A stretch of DNA of 39,798 nucleotides, from assembly GCA_900548285.1 (NCBI GenBank), contig URKE01000015.1, forward strand, positions 1-39,798. The letters run 5' to 3'. Every line of letters starts with the position of its first letter. The stretch's first letter is position 1. The position numbers and the translations under genes are program-made. This document shows positions 1 to 6,989 of the stretch, piece by piece. The notes under the pieces are model-generated. The model did no database searches. It was not told the origin of the DNA and worked only from the letters and a program-made list of their open reading frames with translations. The DNA is from an uncultured Eubacteriales bacterium. GTDB lineage: Bacteria > Bacillota > Clostridia > Christensenellales > Borkfalkiaceae.

Positions 1-2
1 GA

Positions 3-80
3 GTTGTAAACGACGGCGTCGTTACTTCTGAATACGTTTGCGCTCGTTGCCTTAAGAGCAATAAAGTCGAAAGAGCGTAA
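3..80 (+). CDS. rpmB: 50S ribosomal protein L28, C-terminal part (5' end outside the window)
   Basis: The open frame enters from the left edge and ends in TAA at 78-80. The last 25 residues end in YVCARCLKSNKVERA, which matches the L28 C-terminus (B. subtilis L28 ends with a similar ARALKSGKVERV). L28 is a large-subunit ribosomal protein acting in the cytoplasm. A strong intrinsic terminator follows 19 bases after the stop, so this is the end of its transcript. Only the tail is visible, so the identification rests on one short block. Confidence 0.8.
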   Translation, partial: VVNDGVVTSEYVCARCLKSNKVERA

Positions 81-99
81 TTTAATCTGCTTAACCCGG

Positions 100-130
100 C
101 GGCGTCCTTTTAAGGACGCCGTTTAGTTTT
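100..130 (+). terminator. Rho-independent terminator after rpmB
   Basis: The 8-base arms CGGCGTCC (100-107) and GGACGCCG (114-121) form a GC-rich hairpin with a short T/A loop. It is followed by the T-rich tract TTTAGTTTT. Confidence 0.85.
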
Positions 131-151
131 ATAAAAATTAAGGTGCAACGT

Positions 152-676
152 ATGATTTACAGACAGATGATTTACAGACAGAATTATGCAACGAGCGACG
201 GATTCGACGATATGGTTATGATTTCGGACGGAGAGAAACTCACCGGGCTTCTTTTCACGGGTTCGGAAGATATGCGGAAATTTTCCCTGCCGGAAAACGA
301 AACTTCCCTCCCCGTTTTCGACAAAACCAAAGAATGGCTGGACGAATATTTCGGCGGCGAAATTCCCTCTTTCACGCCCGACTTATGCGTATCCGCGCTT
401 TCGCCTTTTCAAAAAAGGGTTTCCGGAATAATGATGGAAATTCCTTACGGAAAAACGATGACTTACGGCGAGATTGCAACGATAATCGCCAAAGAACGCG
501 GCATAAAAAGAATGTCCGCCCGGGCGGTTGGCGGCGCGGTCGGCGCGAACCCGATATGTATAATCATTCCCTGCCACAGAGTGCTCGGCGCGCACGGCGC
601 GATAACCGGTTACGGCGGCGGCATAAAGAACAAAGCAAACCTTCTGAAACTCGAAAAAATTCCATTCAAAAACTGA
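152..676 (+). CDS. ogt: Methylated-DNA--protein-cysteine S-methyltransferase (Ogt/MGMT family)
   Basis: This suicide repair enzyme transfers the alkyl group from O6-alkylguanine in DNA to its own cysteine. The active-site signature IPCHRV is present, with the acceptor Cys near residue 141 of 174, followed by the family's GYGGG turn. The helix-turn-helix DNA-binding part (MTYGEIA... and ARAVGGAVGANP) precedes it. I start at ATG 152 because AAGGTG (140-145) lies 6 bases upstream; a GTG at 143 would overlap that site. The gene begins with an exact 15-bp tandem duplication (152-166 and 167-181) that supplies a second in-frame ATG and repeats MIYRQ. It stands alone between the rpmB terminator and the next gene. 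The family assignment is secure. Confidence 0.92.
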   Translation: MIYRQMIYRQNYATSDGFDDMVMISDGEKLTGLLFTGSEDMRKFSLPENETSLPVFDKTKEWLDEYFGGEIPSFTPDLCVSALSPFQKRVSGIMMEIPYGKTMTYGEIATIIAKERGIKRMSARAVGGAVGANPICIIIPCHRVLGAHGAITGYGGGIKNKANLLKLEKIPFKN

Positions 677-710
677 ATTTTGTATCGGCACTTGCTCTTA
701 TGAATTACAT

Positions 711-747
711 TTCGCTGTTTGTGGGTAACGCATTCGCTGTTTGTGGG
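711..747 (+). repeat. 15-bp direct repeat upstream of the XRE-membrane regulator
   Basis: TTCGCTGTTTGTGGG occurs at 711-725 and again at 733-747, 22 bp apart, which is about two helical turns. The second copy ends 22 bases before the extended -10 element at 769-777. The placement suits a tandem regulator-binding site, perhaps for autoregulation of the gene at 797. That role is inferred. Confidence 0.5.
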
Positions 748-768
748 GAATCGTTTTTACGAAAAATA

Positions 769-777
769 TGATATAAT
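769..777 (+). promoter_or_regulatory. Extended -10 promoter of the XRE-membrane regulator
   Basis: TGATATAAT fits the extended -10 consensus (TGnTATAAT). No convincing -35 hexamer lies 17 bases upstream, which is usual for extended -10 promoters. The start codon is at 797 with AGAGGTG at 784-790. Confidence 0.6.
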
Positions 778-796
778 CCCTTCAGAGGTGAAACAG

Positions 797-1339
797 ATGG
801 ACCAGATAAAAATAGGAAAATTCATTGCCGCTTTGCGTAAAGATAAAGGTATGACGCAGGAGCAACTCGGAGAGAAACTCGGCGTGACGAATAAAACCGT
901 TTCGCGTTGGGAAAACGGGAACTATATGCCCGACGTTGAAATGCTGTCGTTACTCTCAAAAGAATTCGGCGTAACTATCAACGAACTGATAACCGGAGAA
1001 CTGCTTGACGCGAAAGATTTCAAGAAAGCCGCCGACGATAATCTCGTTACCGCGCTAAACAATAGCACTTTTACATTGAAAGAAAAAATTACGTTTTTTA
1101 AAAAAAAGTGGCTGCGCGAACATATTGCAACGATTGTTTTGTGCGCCATAGCGTGGATTGGTATTATGGTATGGCTGACGTTGAAAACACGCGGCAATGA
1201 TATGTTTCCGATTCTGGGCGCCGTCGGCGGTTTACTTGCCGTACTGTTTTACGTTGTACTGTATAACCGTATGATTGCCTATGTGGAAAATCACGTTTAT
1301 CGAAATCCCGACAATACAACAGAGGGCAAAAACGAGTGA
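797..1339 (+). CDS. XRE-family transcriptional regulator with C-terminal membrane anchor
   Basis: The 180-residue protein has an N-terminal XRE/Cro-CI helix-turn-helix at about residues 6-61 (GMTQEQLGEKLGVTNKTVSR). A polar linker follows, then two hydrophobic segments at about 110-128 and 137-156 and a short charged tail. The layout implies a DNA-binding domain held at the inner face of the membrane. Such proteins are common in Bacillota and often respond to envelope or metabolite signals, but the ligand cannot be told here. ATG 797 is chosen because AGAGGTG sits 6 bases upstream. The upstream direct repeat (711-747) may be its own operator. The terminator at 1373-1407 ends the transcript. 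No partner gene lies next to it in the same direction. Confidence 0.85.
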   Translation: MDQIKIGKFIAALRKDKGMTQEQLGEKLGVTNKTVSRWENGNYMPDVEMLSLLSKEFGVTINELITGELLDAKDFKKAADDNLVTALNNSTFTLKEKITFFKKKWLREHIATIVLCAIAWIGIMVWLTLKTRGNDMFPILGAVGGLLAVLFYVVLYNRMIAYVENHVYRNPDNTTEGKNE

Positions 1340-1372
1340 CGATTGAAACCGAAAATCCCGTCGGCGACATAT

Positions 1373-1407
1373 GAAAAAAAGACCTGCAAAAACAGGTCTT
1401 TTTTATC
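1373..1407. terminator. Bidirectional terminator between the XRE regulator and the small minus-strand gene
   Basis: The arms GACCTG (1381-1386) and CAGGTC (1393-1398) are flanked by a run of A on the left and a run of T on the right. The structure therefore works as an intrinsic terminator on both strands for these convergent genes. Confidence 0.8.
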
Positions 1408-1415
1408 TGAATACT

Positions 1416-1646
1416 TTATTTCGTAACTTGGAAAGCCGCTTCAACGTCGCCGTAATTCTTAAAATCCACGGTTACGCCGTAAACGTACTTATAAATCCCG
1501 CTCAGATCCCTGAGCGAATAATCCTTGTAAACAATCGACTCGGCGAGAATTTTTTTAGCCCGGTTGTTATATGCTTTAAGTTTCATATCCGAAATGTACT
1601 CGCATCCCGCCGCGCGAGCAACTTCTTCAAATAAATCTTTCTCCAT
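1416..1646 (-). CDS. Small protein of unknown function, divergent from an XRE repressor
   Basis: The 76-residue product has no signal peptide or membrane segment and I do not recognise its family. It looks mostly helical with a mixed charge pattern. That the gene is real is supported by GGAGG 3-7 bases before the ATG, a consensus promoter (TTGACA-17-TAATAT, 1687-1715) reading toward it, and a bidirectional terminator after its stop. It is divergent from the 67-residue XRE repressor at 1751, and the operator-like palindromes in the shared intergenic region suggest joint control. This layout is seen for small regulatory or toxin-antitoxin-like pairs, but no toxin motif is visible. Confidence 0.65.
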   Translation of the reverse strand: MEKDLFEEVARAAGCEYISDMKLKAYNNRAKKILAESIVYKDYSLRDLSGIYKYVYGVTVDFKNYGDVEAAFQVTK

Positions 1647-1686
1647 ATCCTCCGCACAATTTACCTTTAAACTATTCTCGGCTTAA

Positions 1687-1715
1687 ATATTATCACTAAG
1701 ATTTCTTAATGTCAA
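1687..1715 (-). promoter_or_regulatory. Consensus promoter for the 76-residue gene
   Basis: On the minus strand a perfect -35 TTGACA (1715-1710) is followed after exactly 17 bases by TAATAT (1692-1687). The palindrome at 1695-1710 fills the spacer, so a bound repressor would block it. Confidence 0.7.
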
Positions 1716-1738
1716 GCACTTTACTAAGTCTTCTTAGT
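1695..1738. promoter_or_regulatory. Pair of operator-like palindromes between divergent genes
   Basis: ACTAAGTCTTCTTAGT (1723-1738) has perfect 6-base inverted arms. ACTAAGATTTCTTAAT (1695-1710) is a slightly degenerate copy 28 bp away. The first overlaps the -10 box of the XRE gene and the second lies between the -35 and -10 boxes of the minus-strand promoter. The neighbouring 67-residue XRE protein is the obvious candidate ligand; this is inferred. Confidence 0.6.
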
Positions 1739-1743
1739 ATAAT
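1738..1743 (+). promoter_or_regulatory. -10 box giving a probable leaderless XRE mRNA
   Basis: TATAAT ends 7 bases before the ATG at 1751, and no ribosome-binding site lies between. Transcription from this box would start at, or one base before, the A of the start codon. The -35 region is weak. Confidence 0.6.
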
Positions 1744-1750
1744 AGTTTTT

Positions 1751-1954
1751 ATGGATATATTTTCACAAAGGCTGAGGGAATTGCGGCTGGATAAAAAACT
1801 GTCGATGAAACAACTTGCCAAAGAAATAAATACTACCGACGCCGCTATCTCTAACTGGGAAAACGGCGTGAACGAGCCGAAGATCTCCTATGTGATTTCT
1901 ATCGCCAAATTTTTCGGCGTAACCTCGGATTATCTTCTCGGGCTGGAAGATTGA
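1751..1954 (+). CDS. Small XRE-family repressor (67 residues)
   Basis: The protein is almost only a helix-turn-helix: LSMKQLAKEI...AAISNWENG, followed by the typical ending VTSDYLLGLED. It resembles phage and chromosomal CI/XRE single-domain repressors that bind palindromes as dimers. I place the start at ATG 1751, not at the in-frame ATG at 1709. The upstream extension would be translated from operator sequence, and the -10 box at 1738-1743 would lie inside the coding region. The mRNA is then predicted to be leaderless. The gene is divergent from the 76-residue gene and probably represses both. Confidence in the family is high; the targets are inferred. Confidence 0.85.
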   Translation: MDIFSQRLRELRLDKKLSMKQLAKEINTTDAAISNWENGVNEPKISYVISIAKFFGVTSDYLLGLED

Positions 1955-1970
1955 CGGTCCGATTAAATAA

Positions 1971-2033
1971 AATCATATTTAAAAATGCAGTTTGCTTTCG
2001 CAATCATATTAAAAAATGCAGTTTGCTTTCGCA
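1971..2033. repeat. Tandem duplication of a 31-bp unit containing a terminator arm
   Basis: The 31 bases at 1971-2001 are repeated at 2002-2032 with one mismatch (T/A at unit position 10). The unit contains the left arm of the terminator at 2012-2045, so the duplication has left one spare arm. It is one of five short tandem arrays in this window at 3' ends of genes. Confidence 0.85.
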
Positions 2034-2045
2034 GACTGCATTTTA
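2012..2045. terminator. Bidirectional intrinsic terminator
   Basis: AAAATGCAGT (2013-2022) pairs with ACTGCATTTT (2035-2044). The inner TGC/GCA pairs extend the stem around a TTTC loop. Read on the minus strand it ends in six T and serves the acidic protein gene. Read on the plus strand it ends in four T and can serve the XRE gene. Confidence 0.75.
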
Positions 2046-2060
2046 TCCGTAAATTTATTA

Positions 2061-3776
2061 TTAATCTTTTCTGTTTATAACCGAGATATCGAGTTCCACG
2101 CCGAGTTTGCCGTCGTTACCTTTTTCGACGGTAACTTTTCCCGTCGCTTCGTCTTTGATAACTTTTCTGAACTTGCCGCCCGTGATAAGCCCGCAGACGT
2201 CGAAACTGTATTTTTCTTTGTCTTCGAGATAAGGCTTAAGGTCCGCGACGTTTGCCTGATCGACGAAACCGATGTGGTGCAACGCCTTCATATCCCAGTC
2301 GTAAACGTAAACTTTGACCTTTTCGCCGTCGAGAACAAGACCTACGCGTTTGAACTCCTGTTCCGCGTATTCGTAAACGACGTCGTTTTCGTATTCTTCT
2401 TTTATCTCGCTCATTTTAAGTCCGTCGTATTTATCTATGTATCCGAGTTTTACGCCCTGCTTAATTTCCTCGTCGAGAATACTCTTTATTTTTATGCCTT
2501 CTTCGTTGTTTTTATCCGTTCCCGTAACCGCCGCCGTGCAATTGAAAATGATTTCGTTTGGTCTGTAAATCAGTTTTCTGCCGCGCTTGACGCAAATTCT
2601 GGAAAGTATATCGTCCTGATTTGCGGGCGTCGTAAGTTTGAAGACCTCTTTTTCGGTTTTTTCAGCCGGTTTTTCCTCTTCGGCGGTTTCCGTTTCTTCG
2701 GTTGCCGTTTCTTCGACCGCTTCCGCTTCGGGTTCTTCGACTTCCTCTGTTTCGACTTCTTCAGCCGTTTCTTCGACTTCCCCGACTTCCGTTTCTTCGG
2801 CTTGCGCTAATTCTTTCACCTCTTCTTCCGTTCCGTCAAGGCTACCTTCTTCGTCGAGAATTTCTTCCGATTCTTCTTCGCTCGCTTCGAGCGGAACCTC
2901 TTCAACCTCTTCGGTTACTTCTTCGACTGCATCGGCCGTGCCTTCCGCCGCTTCCGCGGTTTCGGTTTCTTCGGCTTCCGCCTCCAGAACGGCTTCCTCG
3001 ACGTCAGTTTCTTCGGACTCGGCTACGGGTTTTTCTTCCTCATCGAAAACCACTTCGTCGGGAGTTATCGTAACGGTATCTTCGACGACTTCCTCTTCTG
3101 CGGGTTCTTCAGCGGATTCGCCCGCTTCGCTTTCCAGAACGGATTCTTCAACGTCTGCCTCTTCGGACTCGGCTACGGGTTTTTCTTCTTCATCGAAAAC
3201 CACTTCGTCGGGAGTTATCGTAACGGTATCTTCGACGACTTCTTCCGCAGGCTCTGCCGTTTCTTCCGCAATCTCTTCGGCGGCAGGCTCTTCTACCGAT
3301 TCAGCCTCTTCTTCTACAGGCTCTTCGACGGATTCGACCTCTTCGACAGGCGCGGTTTCTTCGGCGACCTCAACCTCTTCGGCAGGCGCGGTTTCTTCGG
3401 CGACCTCAACCTCTTCGGCAGGCGCGGTTTTTTCGGCGACCTCAACCTCTTCGACAGGCGCGGTTTCTTCGGCGACCTCAACCTCTTCGGCAACGTCAGC
3501 CTCTCCGATTTCTTCCGCTACGGTTTCCTCGGCAACATCGGCTTCCGCTTTTTCTTCGGCCGCTTCGGCTTCGGTTTCGGCTTCTTCGACGGAGTTTTCA
3601 ACGTCTGCCGCAACGTCTGCGCAAACGGGTTCCGTTTTTTCTTCCATGGTAACTCTTTCGGGAGTTATATCGACGGTTTCCTCGACTATTACTTCTTCTT
3701 CGTCCTTAACGTTTCCGACGTAAGCGTCGCGTTTTATCTTTATAGTGTTGAGATTACGTTTTTTGATTCTGCGCAT
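2061..3776 (-). CDS. Highly acidic Glu/Val/Ala-repeat protein with a conserved-looking C-terminal domain
   Basis: The 571-residue protein starts with a short basic segment (MRRIKKRNLNTIKIKR). It continues with about 330 residues dominated by Glu, Val and Ala and ends in a mixed-composition domain (about 378-571). Repeats are visible: four 12-residue units of the VEVAEETAPVEE type (99-146), a 50-residue unit present twice (179-228, 229-278; VEDTVTITPDEVVFDEEEKP), and a diverged third copy near 28-51. There is no signal peptide, lipobox or membrane segment, so a cytoplasmic location is likely. Part of the C-terminal domain (about 480-535, around HHIGFVDQANVADLKPYL) is faintly like HIRAN domains; this is a weak impression, not an assignment. 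A consensus promoter lies upstream. The repeats are nearly identical at DNA level, so length variation between strains is likely. Confidence 0.75.
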   Translation of the reverse strand: MRRIKKRNLNTIKIKRDAYVGNVKDEEEVIVEETVDITPERVTMEEKTEPVCADVAADVENSVEEAETEAEAAEEKAEADVAEETVAEEIGEADVAEEVEVAEETAPVEEVEVAEKTAPAEEVEVAEETAPAEEVEVAEETAPVEEVESVEEPVEEEAESVEEPAAEEIAEETAEPAEEVVEDTVTITPDEVVFDEEEKPVAESEEADVEESVLESEAGESAEEPAEEEVVEDTVTITPDEVVFDEEEKPVAESEETDVEEAVLEAEAEETETAEAAEGTADAVEEVTEEVEEVPLEASEEESEEILDEEGSLDGTEEEVKELAQAEETEVGEVEETAEEVETEEVEEPEAEAVEETATEETETAEEEKPAEKTEKEVFKLTTPANQDDILSRICVKRGRKLIYRPNEIIFNCTAAVTGTDKNNEEGIKIKSILDEEIKQGVKLGYIDKYDGLKMSEIKEEYENDVVYEYAEQEFKRVGLVLDGEKVKVYVYDWDMKALHHIGFVDQANVADLKPYLEDKEKYSFDVCGLITGGKFRKVIKDEATGKVTVEKGNDGKLGVELDISVINRKD

Positions 3777-3832
3777 ACCTTATCTCCGTTCAACGCCGCG
3801 TGGATTTGAAAAATGCGACGTTTTGTTCTTCA

Positions 3833-3861
3833 AGTATAAATTATCGATTTCGCTATGTCAA
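3833..3861 (-). promoter_or_regulatory. Consensus promoter of the acidic repeat protein
   Basis: On the minus strand TTGACA (3861-3856) is followed after 17 bases by TATACT (3838-3833). The predicted leader is about 50 bases long and ends with a ribosome-binding site before ATG 3776. Confidence 0.75.
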
Positions 3862-3972
3862 TCGATTTTTAATAAAAAAAAGGATTTCACATTGTTTTTT
3901 AAATTGCCTTTTTAACCGCCGCCACGGCGGAAAAATCGCATTAAACAACGAAAACCCTTATATAAGACGATA

Positions 3973-3996
3973 GTCGGACGAAAATTTTCGTCCGAC
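3973..3996. terminator. Perfect 24-bp palindrome after trpS, probable terminator
   Basis: GTCGGACGAAAA pairs with its exact complement (3973-3984 with 3985-3996), 16 bases beyond the trpS stop. The T-tract downstream on the minus strand is poor, so termination may be incomplete; a protein-binding palindrome is an alternative. Confidence 0.5.
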
Positions 3997-4011
3997 ATAA
4001 CTTTCAGCATA

Positions 4012-5097
4012 TTATACCGAATATTTTTCCTGCTGAACTTTTATAAGTTCTTCGTCCGAAAAATAATCGATCTTCATAGCGGACTTTACTTCCGCAAGAG
4101 TAACCGCCGCCGCGCGCTCCGCTTTTTCGCTGCCGCGACGGAGAATTTCATAAACGGCCGGGATATCCTTTTCGTAAATTTTTCTTCTCTCTCTGATCGG
4201 TTCGAGGATTGACTGGAGAACGTCGTTGAGAAATCTCTTGACTTTCATATCGCCCAAGCCGCCCCTCGTGTAATGAGCCTTCAATTCATCGAGATTAGCG
4301 TAATCGGGCAAAAACGCCTTGAAATGCTCGTCCGTGGCGAAAGCGTCGAGATAAGTGAACACCGCGTTGCCCTCGAGTTTACCGGGATCGGTAACTTTGA
4401 TATGGTCGGGATCGGTGTACATGCTCATTATTTTCTTTTTTACGTCATCCGCGCTGTCCGCAAGGTAAATGCAATTGCCGAGCGATTTGCTCATCTTCGC
4501 TTTTCCGTCCGTTCCCGGCAGACGAAGGCAAGCCTTTCTCTGCGGCAGAACAGCCTCCGGTTCGACGAGCGTTTCGCCGTAAACGGAGTTGAACTTGCGC
4601 ACGATTTCTTTGGTTTGTTCGATCATCGGGAGTTGGTCCTCTCCCACGGGAACGATATTTGCTTTGAACGCCGTTATATCCGCCGCCTGACTTATGGGAT
4701 AAGTGAAAAAACCGACGGGGATGCTCGTTTCAAAGTTACGCATCTGGATTTCGCTTTTAACGGTCGGGTTTCTCTGCAAACGCGAAACGGTGACGAGATT
4801 CATATAGTAAAACGAAAGTTCGCAAAGTTCGGGAACCTGCGACTGAATGAACATATTCACCTTGTCCGGAGAAAGCCCGCAGGAAAGATAATCGAGAGCA
4901 ACCTCGATGATGTTCTGCCTGACTTTTTCGGGATTTTCCGCGTTGTCGGTCAACGCCTGCGCGTCGGCTATCATAACGTACATATCGTCGTAGCCGCCGT
5001 TATTCTGCACTTTCACTCTCTCCGAGAGCGAGCCGACGTAATGCCCCACGTGAAGCCTGCCCGTCGGGCGGTCGCCCGTCAAAATAATTTTTTTCAT
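4012..5097 (-). CDS. trpS: Tryptophan--tRNA ligase
   Basis: This class I aminoacyl-tRNA synthetase charges tRNA-Trp with tryptophan using ATP. The HIGH-type motif is PTGRLHVGHY (11-20) and the KMSKS loop is complete at 201-205. The tryptophan-pocket region (GEDQLPMIEQTKEI) is also recognisable. At 361 residues it is a little longer than the roughly 330 of typical bacterial TrpS, mainly at the C-terminus. AAGGTG lies just before the ATG. It lies 70 bases downstream of whiA in the same direction, so co-transcription is plausible. A palindrome at 3973-3996 probably ends the transcript. Confidence 0.96.
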   Translation of the reverse strand: MKKIILTGDRPTGRLHVGHYVGSLSERVKVQNNGGYDDMYVMIADAQALTDNAENPEKVRQNIIEVALDYLSCGLSPDKVNMFIQSQVPELCELSFYYMNLVTVSRLQRNPTVKSEIQMRNFETSIPVGFFTYPISQAADITAFKANIVPVGEDQLPMIEQTKEIVRKFNSVYGETLVEPEAVLPQRKACLRLPGTDGKAKMSKSLGNCIYLADSADDVKKKIMSMYTDPDHIKVTDPGKLEGNAVFTYLDAFATDEHFKAFLPDYANLDELKAHYTRGGLGDMKVKRFLNDVLQSILEPIRERRKIYEKDIPAVYEILRRGSEKAERAAAVTLAEVKSAMKIDYFSDEELIKVQQEKYSV

Positions 5098-5167
5098 ATT
5101 CGTTCACCTTCGATTGTTTATCTGTTTGTTTTTCGGTTCCGCACGGGTTCAGCCGGCGTTCCGTCTC

Positions 5168-6103
5168 TTATAATTCTTCGGATATCTCGACGATTTTTCT
5201 CAGCCTGTGGTTAAGACAACTCTTTGAAATTCCGAGAATTTCCGCAAGTTCCGACAACGTGCTTTTATTGTTTTTAAGCCTTGCCTCCGCAACCTGTTTC
5301 AGCGGGAGCGGCAGCGAATTAAGCCCCTTCGTTTCGCTTATTCTGTTAATCGCGCGGATCTGCTTAACCGACGCGTCCATCTGTTTGACCATATTCGACA
5401 TTTCGCAGTTTATTTTTCTGTTCATATCGTTGTTCATATCTTTTTCCACGGCAATTTCCGACAGGTCGAGAACGGCTTTCGCCGCGCCCATTATCGCCAT
5501 AAGATCGGAAATTTCGTCTATCGTTTTGAAGTAAACGACGTAAGTTTCCTTTCTGTCCGTAAGCCTCGGCATCAGATACGCCTCGGAAAGGACTTCGCAC
5601 AAATCCGTGGCAGTCTGGTAGTTGGCGAAAACGAATTCGAGATGATAACCCGTGGTGCTTGTCCTTTCGGCGTTGGGAACGGTAACGCTCCCCGAGCCTA
5701 AAAACAAACCTCTCAAATACGCGCCCCTCGTGCCGTCGGTAACCTGATTTTCGTCTATACCGAGTTTCAACGCGATTCCTTCTTCGTCTTTTTCGATTAT
5801 GCCGAGATCGAGGAGGATTTCCGCGCTCTTGCCGCCGAGAACTTTAAGCGTGATTTTTCCGCGTCTGACCGAAGTTATCGTCTGCGGTTCGAAGTTATAA
5901 AGCGAACGGATAATCGAAACGAAAAAATTCTTTTCCGCTTCGCCCGCGGGATTGAGTTCGAAACCGACCGCGCCGCCCTCGGAACATATCGTGCCGGACG
6001 AGCGGACGTAAGCGGAAAGGCAAGCCCTTTTCTCCGCAGCGTTTTTAAATTTTACGTTCAGAAGTTCCGCTTTCAGTTTTTCGGAAAAATTGTGTTTAGA
6101 CAT
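5168..6103 (-). CDS. whiA: DNA-binding protein WhiA
   Basis: WhiA combines a LAGLIDADG-homing-endonuclease-like fold with a C-terminal helix-turn-helix. In Gram-positive bacteria it influences cell division, chromosome segregation or sporulation. The central signature RGAYLRGLFLGSGSV (126-140) and the family stretch NRKINCEMSNMVKQ (228-241) are present. The C-terminal DNA-binding end LAEILGISKSCLNHRLRKI (286-304) is intact. The length of 311 is normal. Upstream is the PHP gene (82-base gap) and downstream trpS. The rapZ and yvcK genes that commonly precede whiA in Bacillota are not here. The ribosome-binding site is weak (GAAGAAG). Confidence 0.95.
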   Translation of the reverse strand: MSKHNFSEKLKAELLNVKFKNAAEKRACLSAYVRSSGTICSEGGAVGFELNPAGEAEKNFFVSIIRSLYNFEPQTITSVRRGKITLKVLGGKSAEILLDLGIIEKDEEGIALKLGIDENQVTDGTRGAYLRGLFLGSGSVTVPNAERTSTTGYHLEFVFANYQTATDLCEVLSEAYLMPRLTDRKETYVVYFKTIDEISDLMAIMGAAKAVLDLSEIAVEKDMNNDMNRKINCEMSNMVKQMDASVKQIRAINRISETKGLNSLPLPLKQVAEARLKNNKSTLSELAEILGISKSCLNHRLRKIVEISEEL

Positions 6104-6185
6104 TTTATCTTCTTCGTTGCGTCTTTACGCTTTTTTTGCAACGTTTCGCTTTTTAAGGCGATTCGTTTTTTCGGCGTTTCGCTTT

Positions 6186-6989
6186 TCAGCCGATTCCGTG
6201 TTCTTTCTTGTATCGGCTGAAACGCAGTTCGGGAATTCTTCCGTCGATATTCATTATCCTGTCGAGCGGAAAGTTCACTCTTTCCGCAGTTTCGAGGAAT
6301 AATTTATTGTCGCCTATTCTGTCCACAGAGTGCGCGTCGCTGTCCACGACGAACTTAACGCCCGTTTCGATTACTTTACGCCACTGATCGTCCGTCAGAT
6401 GAGTCTTTTTGGTGTTTATTTCGATATAAGTGCCGTAATCCGCGGCGGCCTTGGCAACCTCTACCGGGTCGCAAAAACAAAGATAACCGACGTGAGTTAT
6501 AACGTCGACAGGATTGTTTTTTATCGCGTTTACGTAACAATTCGTATTGAATCTGACGAGCCTGTCCGACGGTTCTTTGTGAAAAACGCTGTCGAAAATA
6601 TTCGCCCACCAAAGCCAGGCGAGGTCCTTGAAACTGTTATAATAAATAAACCGATGCACGCCGGCGAGAATTACGTCGAGTTTTTCGTAGTCGGACGGCT
6701 TGACGTCTATCGTGCCTTCCTCTCCGCGAAGGTTGGACTCTATCCCCAGAAGGACGTCTACTCCGTATTGCTCCGAAGCGGCGGCGCATTCCGCGCGCAT
6801 TTTATCCAGATATTTACGGCGCATACCGAAAGCCGGATGCGAAAATCCGTGATCGGTTATCGCTATCCCTTTAAGCCCCTTTTCCTTTGCGCTTGCCGCG
6901 TTCTCGAAAATACTCCCCTTGCCGTGACTGTACGTGGTGTGCGTATGCAGATCGTAGCATATTTTCAATTTTTCTTCATTGTCGATCAT
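6186..6989 (-). CDS. PHP-domain phosphoesterase (histidinol-phosphatase-like)
   Basis: The PHP metal-binding motifs are complete: DLHTHTTYSHGK (13-24), ITDHG with D46/H47, GIES with E84, GVHR with H112, THVG with H166, and VDSDAH (215-220). These residues hold two or three metal ions in enzymes that hydrolyse phosphoesters such as histidinol phosphate or small nucleotides. No histidine-biosynthesis gene is nearby, so HisK activity is doubtful. The gene overlaps the end of murB by 14 bases and is surely co-transcribed with it. A PHP gene between murB and whiA is a recurrent arrangement in Clostridia (from memory). The substrate is unknown. Confidence 0.88.
   Translation of the reverse strand: MIDNEEKLKICYDLHTHTTYSHGKGSIFENAASAKEKGLKGIAITDHGFSHPAFGMRRKYLDKMRAECAAASEQYGVDVLLGIESNLRGEEGTIDVKPSDYEKLDVILAGVHRFIYYNSFKDLAWLWWANIFDSVFHKEPSDRLVRFNTNCYVNAIKNNPVDVITHVGYLCFCDPVEVAKAAADYGTYIEINTKKTHLTDDQWRKVIETGVKFVVDSDAHSVDRIGDNKLFLETAERVNFPLDRIMNIDGRIPELRFSRYKKEHGIG

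Noticed and set aside
1416..1954. Toxin-antitoxin module
   Set aside because: The divergent layout and XRE protein are compatible, but the 76-residue protein shows no known toxin motif and toxin-antitoxin pairs are usually co-directional.
2638..3723. Long Ser/Thr-rich open frame on the plus strand opposite the acidic protein
   Set aside because: It is the complement of a Glu/Ala/Val codon pattern, which reads as Ser-rich on the other strand. It has no ribosome-binding site or promoter, and the minus-strand gene has both.
5168..6103. Homing endonuclease
   Set aside because: The LAGLIDADG-like fold here is the normal N-terminal part of WhiA, and the C-terminal WhiA helix-turn-helix is present.
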